Shown: one piece after another, positions 1 through 5,916 of the stretch | Numbering within the stretch: the first letter of the stretch is position 1 | Layout of the letters: each line of letters opens with the position of its first letter | Source of the DNA: CAZBWE01 sp964495465 | GTDB lineage: Bacteria; Planctomycetota; Phycisphaerae; Sedimentisphaerales; Anaerobacaceae | Reading direction: 5' to 3' | Assembly: GCA_964495465.1 (NCBI GenBank) | Contig: CAZBWE010000065.1 | Coordinates: 1-13,094 of the forward strand | Length of the DNA: 13,094 nt | Made by a program: the position numbers and the translations under genes | The notes under the pieces: model-generated | What the model saw: only the letters and a program-made list of their open reading frames with translations | The model's database searches: none | What the model was told of the DNA's origin: nothing

Positions 1-81
1 TTCCAGAATAGTCTTTTTGGCCTCCAGCCGCTCATACAGGGCTTCATAATACGCCCTCAAAAGCAAGTTAACTTCGTTCAT
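1..81 (-). CDS. Partial unidentified protein (5' end only, runs off left edge)
   Basis: An open minus-strand frame starts with ATG at 81 and stays open for 27 codons to the window edge. The visible residues begin MNEVNLLLRAYYEALYERLE and are rich in Leu, Glu, Ala and Tyr, as expected for a helical N-terminus. A GGAAG sequence at 86-90 lies four bases before the start and could be a Shine-Dalgarno site, slightly close. The gene is divergent from the ACT-domain gene at 319, with 237 bases between them. I do not recognise the family from so short a piece and assign no function. That it is a real gene is an inference from the start, the ribosome-binding site and uninterrupted coding to the edge. 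Confidence 0.5.
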   Translation of the reverse strand, partial: MNEVNLLLRAYYEALYERLEAKKTILE

Positions 82-177
82 TTGTCTTCCATAGTGTTGT
101 TCGCCATTTCTTGTCACAGGCCATCATCAGCGAATTATACGATGCCAGGCCCTCTAATGCCATTGCCGGTAAACCCA

Positions 178-192
178 GCCCTTCCGAAGGGC
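178..192. repeat. Perfect 15-base palindrome in divergent intergenic region
   Basis: GCCCTTC-C-GAAGGGC is a perfect inverted repeat. The flanks CCC (174-176) and GGG (194-196) can extend it across one mismatch. GGGTGAAC follows directly (194-201). No T-run follows on either strand, so a simple intrinsic terminator is unlikely. It lies between the divergent partial gene (81) and the ACT gene (319). It may be a REP-like dispersed element or a hairpin in a leader RNA; the sequence alone does not decide. Confidence 0.45.
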
Positions 193-226
193 GGGGTGAA
201 CATTTCAAATTTAATAACACAAGGTG

Positions 227-252
227 TTGACAACGGCTGTGGCAGCAGTCAA
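227..252. promoter_or_regulatory. Nested dyad with a TTGACA box upstream of the ACT gene
   Basis: TTGAC (227-231) pairs with GTCAA (248-252), and inside it GCTG (236-239) pairs with CAGC (243-246) around TGG. The left arm is also a perfect -35-like TTGACA (227-232). However, no good -10 lies 16 to 18 bases downstream; the nearest TATA-like string is TATAC at 256-260, 23 bases away. The dyad ends 66 bases before the ACT start. It could be an operator overlapping a promoter or a leader hairpin. Both readings are inference. Confidence 0.3.
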
Positions 253-304
253 ACTTATACGCAGATTTTAGAATCGTTCTTTTTGCAAATTACCAATACT
301 TTTT

Positions 305-310
305 GGGGAG
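305..310 (+). promoter_or_regulatory. Ribosome binding site of the ACT-domain gene
   Basis: GGGGAG ends eight bases before the ATG at 319, which supports this start for the tandem-ACT protein. Confidence 0.75.
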
Positions 311-318
311 CATAAATT

Positions 319-741
319 ATGAAACTTAACATTGCTCGTATTGACGTGTGGGCTGCCGGCATAAAGGACCAGCCCGGCGGATTAGCCGAGAAGCTTGAGC
401 CGCTCGCCCAGGCAGGTGTCAATCTTAAATTTGTCATTGCTCGTCGTGTTCACGAAAAAGCAAAAAAAGGTGTGGTCTTCGTTACACCCATCAACGGCAC
501 CAAACAAACAAAAGCCGCTAAGAAATCAGGTTTTACAAAAACCAAATCTCTCCAGGGACTGCGAATCGTCGCTGCCGACAAGGCAGGCCTTGGCGCCAAA
601 ATAACCAAACAACTCGCTGAAGCCAAGATTAACCTGAGAGGTTTTTCAGGCGCCTCTATTAATAAACGCGCCGTCTTTTACCTAGCTTTTGACCAGGCCG
701 CCGACGTCAATAAAGCTATGCGCATACTCAAAGCTATGTAA
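319..741 (+). CDS. Tandem ACT-domain protein, amino-acid-binding type
   Basis: This 140-residue protein consists of two ACT domains and nothing else. The first covers about residues 5-60, with the turn D17-QPGGLAEKLEPLAQAGVNL. The second covers about 80-138, with a parallel turn DKAGLGAKITKQLAEAKINL at 87-106. In each, an Asp-x-x-G-x-x motif at the start of a helix is followed by Ala-x-(V/I)-N-L before the next strand, as in ACT regulatory modules that bind amino acids between domains. There is no catalytic domain or DNA-binding helix-turn-helix, so a stand-alone sensor or regulatory partner is likely; the ligand is unknown. The start is ATG after GGGGAG. The protein is Lys/Ala rich. It converges on the hydrogenase operon with a 16-base gap, and nothing visible links it functionally to that operon. 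Confidence 0.85.
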   Translation: MKLNIARIDVWAAGIKDQPGGLAEKLEPLAQAGVNLKFVIARRVHEKAKKGVVFVTPINGTKQTKAAKKSGFTKTKSLQGLRIVAADKAGLGAKITKQLAEAKINLRGFSGASINKRAVFYLAFDQAADVNKAMRILKAM

Positions 742-757
742 CCAATCCCCTGACGAG

Positions 758-1243
758 TTATTTTTCTAACGGGAAAACCTCGATAAGGGTATGCGAAAGC
801 TCCTGGATTGCCCGACTTACCTGCGGCGAGATGGATTGGCCAAATTCGGCTTGTGCCGGTTGAATCCCGAGAAATGACACATCAACCTTGATACTTTGAC
901 AGACCATATCAACAAACACGTGGGGCGATAGCATATGAGTTGAAATGACAAATGAGTCGAGCTGGTCAGGTTCGAATATTTTTATCGTCCCGGGCGAGGC
1001 ACCAAAATCTACAGCATCAATAACAAACAGATTCTGCGGAGCTTTTTTAATGATGGGCTGGATATAATTTTCGGGCACGGTGCCGGCATCTATCACTTCC
1101 GCACCGATTTTTCCGTCAAGCTGCTCACACACAAGCGGCCCTGCTCCATCGTCGCCCTTCAAGGTATTGCCGATGCCGACAATAAGCGTTTTGGAGCAAC
1201 GCATTTTATTGAGGTGCTCTAAGAGTTGCTGGTCAACGCCCAT
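758..1243 (-). CDS. hycI: Hydrogenase maturation endopeptidase (HycI/M52 family)
   Basis: A 161-residue nickel-dependent protease that removes the C-terminal tail of the hydrogenase large subunit after Ni-Fe insertion. After a 13-residue N-terminal extension comes the family core GIGNTLKGDDGAGP (23-36). The expected nickel ligands by analogy with E. coli HycI are D32 (second Asp of GDDG), D76 (VIDAVD) and H103 (STH). The late motif GIQPAQAEFG (126-135) is also typical of HycI. The ATG at 1243 lacks a clear Shine-Dalgarno sequence but lies just past the stop of the preceding ferredoxin gene (7-base gap), so translational coupling is likely. An alternative start at Met14 (1204) would still keep the core. 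It is the last gene of the operon, and its likely substrate is the large subunit at 7784-9001. HypA-F genes are not in the window. Confidence 0.93.
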   Translation of the reverse strand: MGVDQQLLEHLNKMRCSKTLIVGIGNTLKGDDGAGPLVCEQLDGKIGAEVIDAGTVPENYIQPIIKKAPQNLFVIDAVDFGASPGTIKIFEPDQLDSFVISTHMLSPHVFVDMVCQSIKVDVSFLGIQPAQAEFGQSISPQVSRAIQELSHTLIEVFPLEK

Positions 1244-1250
1244 AATATTA

Positions 1251-1862
1251 CTATAAACGGATATTCAGCTCGCATTTGCACTTCGGGCACAAGATTCGCA
1301 TAAAATCGCTTGTCCGGACTTCGCCGGTTTCCTGCGGCTTATGAATCTGTTTCGGCTGGGTGGTAAGCTCACCGCTTTTGGCAATCAACAGCGAAGGATT
1401 GGTATAGGCCAACGGGCCAAGCTTTTCGTAAAGCCATACAAGGTGTTTTTTGGTGCCAATCAAGGCACCACACTTTTCGCATAGCTGAAGTTCAAACTCG
1501 TGGGTCTCAACGGTGTCTTCCCTGTTTAGAGTGGCTAAATCCCACTTGTTCGAGAGCTTGATGCCTGTCCCTGTCGTGCAGTTGGCCTCGCAATTGCCGC
1601 AAAAGATGCAGGTATCATACCGGTGGGTGATTTTTCTTACCGGAGGGTCGGCATCGAGGTCATCAACCATAGTCAAACATGACGGAGCCGGACAGACGTT
1701 TACACACGCCCCACAGCCGATGCAGGTATCAAGGTCAAACTCCGGCTTGCCCCTATACTTTTCAGGAACTACACACGGTTTATCCGGAAACCGAGTAGTG
1801 AAACGCGGCGAAAAAACCGCGACAACTGCCTCTTTTAATTCTCTTAACTTTGGAAATCGCAA
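1251..1862 (-). CDS. HycF/HyfH (NuoI)-like 2[4Fe-4S] hydrogenase subunit
   Basis: A 203-residue iron-sulfur subunit of the peripheral arm that passes electrons towards the small subunit. Two CxxCxxCxxxC quartets are present: C47/C50/C53/C57 (CIGCGACVNVC) and C85/C88/C91/C95 (CIFCGNCEANC). An extra Cys is C62. As recalled, E. coli HycF has nearly the same wording (RGKPE, CIGCAACVNAC, CIFCGRCE). The C-terminal part has CEKC (128-131) and CPKC (192-195), a pair of knuckles like those at the end of HycF, probably a metal-binding site. In the second quartet the usual Pro after the last Cys is Thr. The start is TTG at 1862; no in-frame ATG lies before the cluster motifs, and GGGAG (1871-1875) is eight bases upstream. 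It is separated by 25 bases from mrpG. Confidence 0.9.
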   Translation of the reverse strand: MRFPKLRELKEAVVAVFSPRFTTRFPDKPCVVPEKYRGKPEFDLDTCIGCGACVNVCPAPSCLTMVDDLDADPPVRKITHRYDTCIFCGNCEANCTTGTGIKLSNKWDLATLNREDTVETHEFELQLCEKCGALIGTKKHLVWLYEKLGPLAYTNPSLLIAKSGELTTQPKQIHKPQETGEVRTSDFMRILCPKCKCELNIRL

Positions 1863-1870
1863 TTTTCAAA

Positions 1871-1875
1871 CTCCC
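1871..1875 (-). promoter_or_regulatory. Ribosome binding site supporting a TTG start
   Basis: Read on the minus strand this is GGGAG, eight bases before the TTG at 1862. It decides the start of the HycF-like gene, which has no suitable ATG. Confidence 0.65.
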
Positions 1876-1887
1876 GCTTATGATAGA

Positions 1888-2226
1888 TTATCGTACTTGT
1901 TTTTCCTTCTCTTGACCATATTTATCGACAACACTTTGCTCCCACAGCTTTACACCGGAGGCATAAGCACCTTTAGCAATTGCATGTGCAGCCGTAGGTG
2001 AAGTTATCAGAATAAACACGGCACAAATAATCGCCCTGGTAGCGATGGGACCGACGCCGCTAATAACAGCAATACCGATTAATAACAGGATAGTGCCAAG
2101 AGTTACACACTTTGTCGAGGCCTGCAATCGGTTATAAACATCAGGGAAACGCACCAAACCGATACAGCCGAATATATCAAACAAAATTCCAATTGTTATT
2201 AAAGTGTATCCAATAAAATCAATCAT
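1888..2226 (-). CDS. mrpG: MrpG/MnhG/MbhC-type membrane subunit
   Basis: A 112-residue small membrane protein of the Mrp arm. It has the family signature GLVRFPDVYNRLQASTK at 23-39 and TSPTAAHAIA at 75-84, with about three transmembrane segments (3-25, 41-58, 62-82) and a charged C-terminal tail. I chose the ATG at 2226, giving N-terminus MIDFIGYTL as in the family, over an ATG at 2271 that would add 15 residues and overlap mrpF deeply. With the chosen start the overlap with mrpF is eight bases (ATGATTGA). A GGAGGG lies about 11 bases upstream, a little far. In Mrp antiporters and Mbh hydrogenases this subunit helps form the Na+/H+ path next to MrpE and MrpF. Confidence 0.93.
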   Translation of the reverse strand: MIDFIGYTLITIGILFDIFGCIGLVRFPDVYNRLQASTKCVTLGTILLLIGIAVISGVGPIATRAIICAVFILITSPTAAHAIAKGAYASGVKLWEQSVVDKYGQEKEKQVR

Positions 2227-2485
2227 CGAAACTTCTGCCCTCCAAAAACTTTGCCAATGCAAGGGTTCCAATAAAGCTCAGCAGCGCCCAGGCAAGAGCA
2301 ATGTTTAGATAAAAATCCTTCTTAGTGCCCAAAGACAAAAGTGCACAGAATCCAACAATGACAATACCTAATATATCGATAGCAACGGTCCTGTCCGGTG
2401 CACTGGGGCCCCGGCCTATCCGATATAAACACAAAAAACAACATATAAACAAGCCGATATAAAATATGTGTAATAACGTCTCCAT
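2219..2485 (-). CDS. mrpF: MrpF/MnhF/MbhB-type membrane subunit
   Basis: An 88-residue, three-helix membrane protein. The family mark is GPSAPDR (26-32) followed by AID with D37, at the start of the second helix. The start is ATG at 2485 with GAGG five bases upstream. It lies 12 bases after mrpE and overlaps mrpG by eight bases. In Mrp antiporters and Mbh, MrpF packs with MrpG and MrpE and contributes to the sodium-proton exchange half of the complex. Its length is normal for the family. Confidence 0.93.
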   Translation of the reverse strand: METLLHIFYIGLFICCFLCLYRIGRGPSAPDRTVAIDILGIVIVGFCALLSLGTKKDFYLNIALAWALLSFIGTLALAKFLEGRSFDD

Positions 2486-2497
2486 TTTTCCTCTTTT

Positions 2498-3001
2498 CTA
2501 TTCAAAGATTTTCTGCAAGAACCACTCAAATCTTTGAGCAATGAATTGAGTTGCCTGCTCAATATCGTCAGACTTGACATTAATCCAGTGGACATACAAA
2601 TGGCCATCGTCAGTTAAATCTACCGTTAAAGTACCTGGAGTAAGCGTAATAGAATTAGCCAGTGCGGTTATCCCGGATTCGGTCTTCAAATTTGTCTTTA
2701 TTTTTACGATTCCCGGTCTTATAGGCATCTTGGGATGCAGGGCACGATAGACAACATCAAAATTTGCCTTTATTATATAATAGAAAAATACTGGAATATA
2801 AACCACAAGCCAAAACAGCCGCACCGGTGAAAGAAACACATGATGTTCCTTAGGCAAAATCTCATGAAACAAAACCGCAACTATAATGGAAGCAATCACA
2901 CCAGCAGTAAAAAACTGCACGTCAATCCGACCATCAACAAAAGGCCAGGCGCCAAATATCCAAATGATTAAAGCAACAACAAAATAAACTACTCGCCTCA
3001 T
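2498..3001 (-). CDS. mrpE: MrpE/MnhE/MbhA-type membrane subunit
   Basis: A 167-residue protein with two or three N-terminal transmembrane segments (about 4-20, 29-49, 60-80) and a cytoplasmic C-terminal domain. The diagnostic motif SGITALANSITLTPGT lies at 109-124, followed by a TVDL strand and a YVHWINV segment. The length is normal for MrpE. ATG at 3001 begins four bases after the mrpD stop, so coupling is likely; a GGAGAAAG stretch lies upstream inside the mrpD end. It belongs to the antiporter half of the complex and is followed by mrpF and mrpG as in Bacillus-type mrp operons. Confidence 0.94.
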   Translation of the reverse strand: MRRVVYFVVALIIWIFGAWPFVDGRIDVQFFTAGVIASIIVAVLFHEILPKEHHVFLSPVRLFWLVVYIPVFFYYIIKANFDVVYRALHPKMPIRPGIVKIKTNLKTESGITALANSITLTPGTLTVDLTDDGHLYVHWINVKSDDIEQATQFIAQRFEWFLQKIFE

Positions 3002-3005
3002 ATTA

Positions 3006-4532
3006 TTACACTTTCTCCACCATTGAAATTACTCTATCTGCATATAAAAGCCCTTCCTTGAGAACCTCAACCGCAGGTTCAAGAATATTAGACTTTAAAA
3101 CCGGCATCAATACTAACAATCCCATAAGCACACACAAACAAGCTAAAAACACCATCGCAACAAGCATAGTGCCCCTGTTTTCTTTTATTTGTTGCAGATT
3201 TTCAGGCAGCTCACCGAGAAATACATATCTCTGAACCTTCAAATACATAATTAAAGTGCACAAACTTACAAAAACAATTATCGCCGCAATCCAGTAAAAG
3301 TGTGCCTGGACCGCTGCAACCACCAGAATCAGCTTGCTCCAAAACCCGCTAAAAGGCGGAATGCCGACAATAGAAGCAGACGCAATGGTGCAGGTTGCGC
3401 GCGTTACCGGCAGTTTTTCAGCAAGTCCGCCCATCTGTTTTAGCTGCCTTGTACCAGTTGACATTTGCACCGAACCGCTGGTCAAGAACAACAGGGCTTT
3501 ATAAACAGCATGGTTTACAAGGTGAAACAATCCACCAAGAATGGCTAAAGATGCCCAGGCCAAATTGCCGCCTCTGGCAATGATAAGGCCGCCAAGACCA
3601 ATACCGAGAACAACATAGCCAATCTGGCTGATGCTCGAATAGGCCATAAGCCGCTTCAAATCCCACTGCCCTATCGCCAGAAATGCTCCGGCAACCATAC
3701 TAACAATGCCGAGCGTAACCAATAACCAGCCGATTGAGACCGAGATTCCGAATACATTGAAAATCATCCTGGCAAGGGCATAAATCCCAAGAGTTTTTAT
3801 CAGGACGCCGGACAGCATAGCTGAAATAGGAGCCGGCGCTGACGGGTGTGCATCCGGCAGCCAGGCGTGGAACGGCACCAAAGCGGCTTTCAGGCCAAAG
3901 CCGACAACAAATAAAGTAAGAGCGAAGGTAAGGCCGACATTCAGCCCCGAGCTTTGGATTGCTTTTGAGATATAAGCCATATTAAGCGAGCCGGTATTGC
4001 CGTAAACAAGAGCAACCGCAAAGAGGACAAATATAGAAGCTATACTGCCCAGGACCATATATTTAAAAGATGCTTCAAGCTCTTCGTGCTCACCGCCGAA
4101 ACCGACAAGTGCATAAGAAGAGATAGAAGCAATTTCCAGAAATACAAACAGATTGAAAATATCGCCTGACAATACAACACCGTTCATACCCGCAACCATA
4201 AGTAAAAATAAGGTCAGGTATTTTGCCTTGGCGGTATATTGCTCCATATATCTGGCGCTAAAGAGCATTGCAGCAGCACTGACAACGCTTATAACCAAAA
4301 GCAAAAGTGAGCTCAAGCCGTCAAGAACAAGATTAATTCCGAGCGGGATGGGCCATTTGCCTACTTCATAGACGCGGGATTGACCGATAGACAAAACGGC
4401 CAATACAAGCAGGGAAATAGTTGCAACATTAGCTAATACCGTTGCAACGGCTTTTCCTTTTTTCCCGAAAATCGGAAGTAAAAAAGCGGTCACCAGAGGA
4501 ATCACAATGAAAACAGGCAAAGGCATAGTCAT
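3006..4532 (-). CDS. mrpD: MrpD/MnhD/MbhH-type antiporter-like ion-pumping subunit
   Basis: A 508-residue polytopic membrane protein of the NuoL/M/N and MrpA/D family, with about 14 transmembrane segments. The ion-path residues expected for the family are visible: E133 in FLEIASISSYALVGFGG, K215 in GFGLKAALVPFHAWLPDAHP (with H222), K246 in VLIKTLGIYA, H337/H341 in the FHLVNH stretch, and K400 in FSGFWSK. LEIASISSYALV is typical of MrpD rather than MrpA. The first ATG (4532) overlaps the mrpC stop as ATGA and has AGGAGG eight bases upstream; Met3 is a weaker alternative. It is one of two antiporter-like subunits here, the other being at 5917-7782. It likely translocates H+ or Na+; the ion cannot be decided from sequence. 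Confidence 0.96.
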   Translation of the reverse strand: MTMPLPVFIVIPLVTAFLLPIFGKKGKAVATVLANVATISLLVLAVLSIGQSRVYEVGKWPIPLGINLVLDGLSSLLLLVISVVSAAAMLFSARYMEQYTAKAKYLTLFLLMVAGMNGVVLSGDIFNLFVFLEIASISSYALVGFGGEHEELEASFKYMVLGSIASIFVLFAVALVYGNTGSLNMAYISKAIQSSGLNVGLTFALTLFVVGFGLKAALVPFHAWLPDAHPSAPAPISAMLSGVLIKTLGIYALARMIFNVFGISVSIGWLLVTLGIVSMVAGAFLAIGQWDLKRLMAYSSISQIGYVVLGIGLGGLIIARGGNLAWASLAILGGLFHLVNHAVYKALLFLTSGSVQMSTGTRQLKQMGGLAEKLPVTRATCTIASASIVGIPPFSGFWSKLILVVAAVQAHFYWIAAIIVFVSLCTLIMYLKVQRYVFLGELPENLQQIKENRGTMLVAMVFLACLCVLMGLLVLMPVLKSNILEPAVEVLKEGLLYADRVISMVEKV

Positions 4533-4891
4533 CCTCTTAACCTCCTTATTTCGGTAATATCAAAGGTGCCATACTTTTCATACATTCTAATACATATAGA
4601 AATCATCAGAGCCAAAGAACCCAAACTGATAACAATCGATGTAAGCACCAGCGCCTGAGGCAATGGGTCAACGGCGCTGTTTAAGAACTGGGCAAAAACC
4701 GCTTCCGATTCCAGATGGCTTTTGTCAATTATGGGCGCCATACCACCCAGACGATAACCAAGCATAATCAGGAAAAGATTGACGGCATATTCCATAACCA
4801 TTATGCCTATTACAATCTTAACCATATTCTTTTTGACAGCTGCACAATATAGGCCAATCATAAAAAGTAAAAAGCATAACGCATAAAGCAT
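4529..4891 (-). CDS. mrpC: MrpC/MnhC/MbhG (NuoK-like) membrane subunit
   Basis: A 120-residue protein with three transmembrane helices (about 1-18, 24-46, 77-102), the NuoK/MrpC fold. E34 in the second helix (VMEYAVNL) and the motif VDPLPQALVLTSIVI (74-88) before the third helix are characteristic. The start is ATG at 4891 with an AGGA about ten bases upstream, five bases after the mrpB stop. The stop overlaps the mrpD start as ATGA. It connects the antiporter-like MrpD to the rest of the membrane arm. The length is usual for the family. Confidence 0.95.
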   Translation of the reverse strand: MLYALCFLLFMIGLYCAAVKKNMVKIVIGIMVMEYAVNLFLIMLGYRLGGMAPIIDKSHLESEAVFAQFLNSAVDPLPQALVLTSIVISLGSLALMISICIRMYEKYGTFDITEIRRLRG

Positions 4892-4896
4892 AAGTT

Positions 4897-5361
4897 TTAT
4901 TCCTTTCCATCAAATGGTGTACCAGGCTTAAAATCTTTACAGCAGGTTGAAAGAGTAAGAATGACCAGAAATAATGACGCACCGACCTTTAGTCCGATTG
5001 CAATATTCGACAGCGGTATAGTACCCGCACTTAACAGCTCCAGCGGCTGGCCGTATTTCCCAACCAGGAAGTTGACAAAAAACGTTCCGCCAAACACAAA
5101 CCCCAGAAGGGCTATCAAGGCAAAGGCAAATGCCCCTAAACAATCGAGCTTTGAAGCAAGAGGCAAAGACAGATTTTCCTCTACAAACTCCCTGCCGAAC
5201 GCCAACATCAACAATACATAAGAGGATGCCAGAATCACGCCGCCGGCAAAGCCGCCGCCCGGAGTAAGATGGCCGGAAATAATAATATAAATGCCAAACA
5301 AAAAAATAAGCATCTTGACCCAGCTACTAACGGTTTTCACTATAATCGTCATACCTTTCAT
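4897..5361 (-). CDS. mrpB: MrpB/MnhB/MbhF-type membrane subunit
   Basis: A 154-residue protein with four predicted transmembrane helices (about 12-30, 38-56, 73-100, 117-140). The signature is the glycine-rich turn HLTPGGGFAGGVILAS (31-46), where G35-G41 open the second helix. A charged linker REFVEEN follows. The ATG at 5361 overlaps the stop of the preceding gene as ATGA; Met4 is an in-frame alternative but has poorer spacing. The length matches stand-alone MrpB proteins. In Mrp and Mbh structures this subunit sits in the sodium-transport half of the membrane arm. Confidence 0.95.
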   Translation of the reverse strand: MKGMTIIVKTVSSWVKMLIFLFGIYIIISGHLTPGGGFAGGVILASSYVLLMLAFGREFVEENLSLPLASKLDCLGAFAFALIALLGFVFGGTFFVNFLVGKYGQPLELLSAGTIPLSNIAIGLKVGASLFLVILTLSTCCKDFKPGTPFDGKE

Positions 5362-5909
5362 TGGTCCAAATCCTCCAGCAATTTTTTGGGCTTTCTTCGC
5401 AGTATAACAGTCGCACCGACAATCGATGTAAACAGGACAGTTGCCTCGCCGAGCGTATCGTAAGCACGAAAATCCAGAACGACCGAGGCGACAAGATTTG
5501 CCGCACCAGTTCTGGTTAGTCCTTCACTGATATAGGTCTGAGAGGCAGCTCCAGGAACCTTCGTAAATATAGGCGTGCCGAAATCAGGCAAAGTATCAAA
5601 CGCTCTTATCCCCGCCAAGAGAATTACGAAGATAATTACCACCGAAACAACCACAGCAAAAAATTCTCTGTCGCCGCTTATAAAGGTCAGGTCGCGGGCA
5701 ATGGTCGCCCGAATCAGTATAATCAAACCCAGGACCTCTACCACAATCTGGGTTATGGCGATATCAGGCGCACGCAAAAACAAAAACATCAAAGAGCCGC
5801 CAAAACCAATTGCACCAACACAAATGACGGCGCTTAAGAGATTGGTAGTCTCTACCGCAATAACCGCAGCAATTATCATAAACAGCAGCAAAATGTAGAA
5901 CTCAGCCAT
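5358..5909 (-). CDS. MbhD-MbhE fusion (MrpA C-terminal part, DUF4040 plus MbhE)
   Basis: A 183-residue membrane protein that joins two units. Residues 1-105 form the MbhD/DUF4040 part, with E20 and the core GAIGFGGSLMFLFLRAPDIA (32-51). Residues 135-183 form the MbhE part, with VVLDFRAYDTLGEA (143-156) and a basic tail RRKPKK. In Pyrococcus these are separate genes, and in Bacillus-type MrpA they are fused behind the NuoL-like part. Here they form one polypeptide, separate from the NuoL-like gene. I chose ATG at 5909 (MAEFYILLL) because GAGGT lies about five bases upstream and it leaves seven bases after the preceding stop; an ATG at 5939 would add ten residues. It is coupled to mrpB by ATGA. 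Confidence 0.9.
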   Translation of the reverse strand: MAEFYILLLFMIIAAVIAVETTNLLSAVICVGAIGFGGSLMFLFLRAPDIAITQIVVEVLGLIILIRATIARDLTFISGDREFFAVVVSVVIIFVILLAGIRAFDTLPDFGTPIFTKVPGAASQTYISEGLTRTGAANLVASVVLDFRAYDTLGEATVLFTSIVGATVILRRKPKKLLEDLDQ

Positions 5910-5916
5910 ATCAACC

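Noticed and set aside
227..261. Sigma-70 promoter from TTGACA (227-232) with TATACG (256-261)
   Set aside because: The spacing is 23 bases, far from 17, and the 17-base position has no good -10. Kept only as part of a dyad.
82..315. Plus-strand frame of 77 codons starting with TTG in the left intergenic region
   Set aside because: No ribosome-binding site, no recognisable domain, it crosses a palindrome and the dyad, and it overlaps the upstream region of both flanking genes. Non-coding regulatory DNA explains it better.
742..775. Bidirectional terminator between the convergent genes
   Set aside because: Only a four-pair AT-rich stem is visible, without a GC-rich hairpin followed by a T-run in the correct place.
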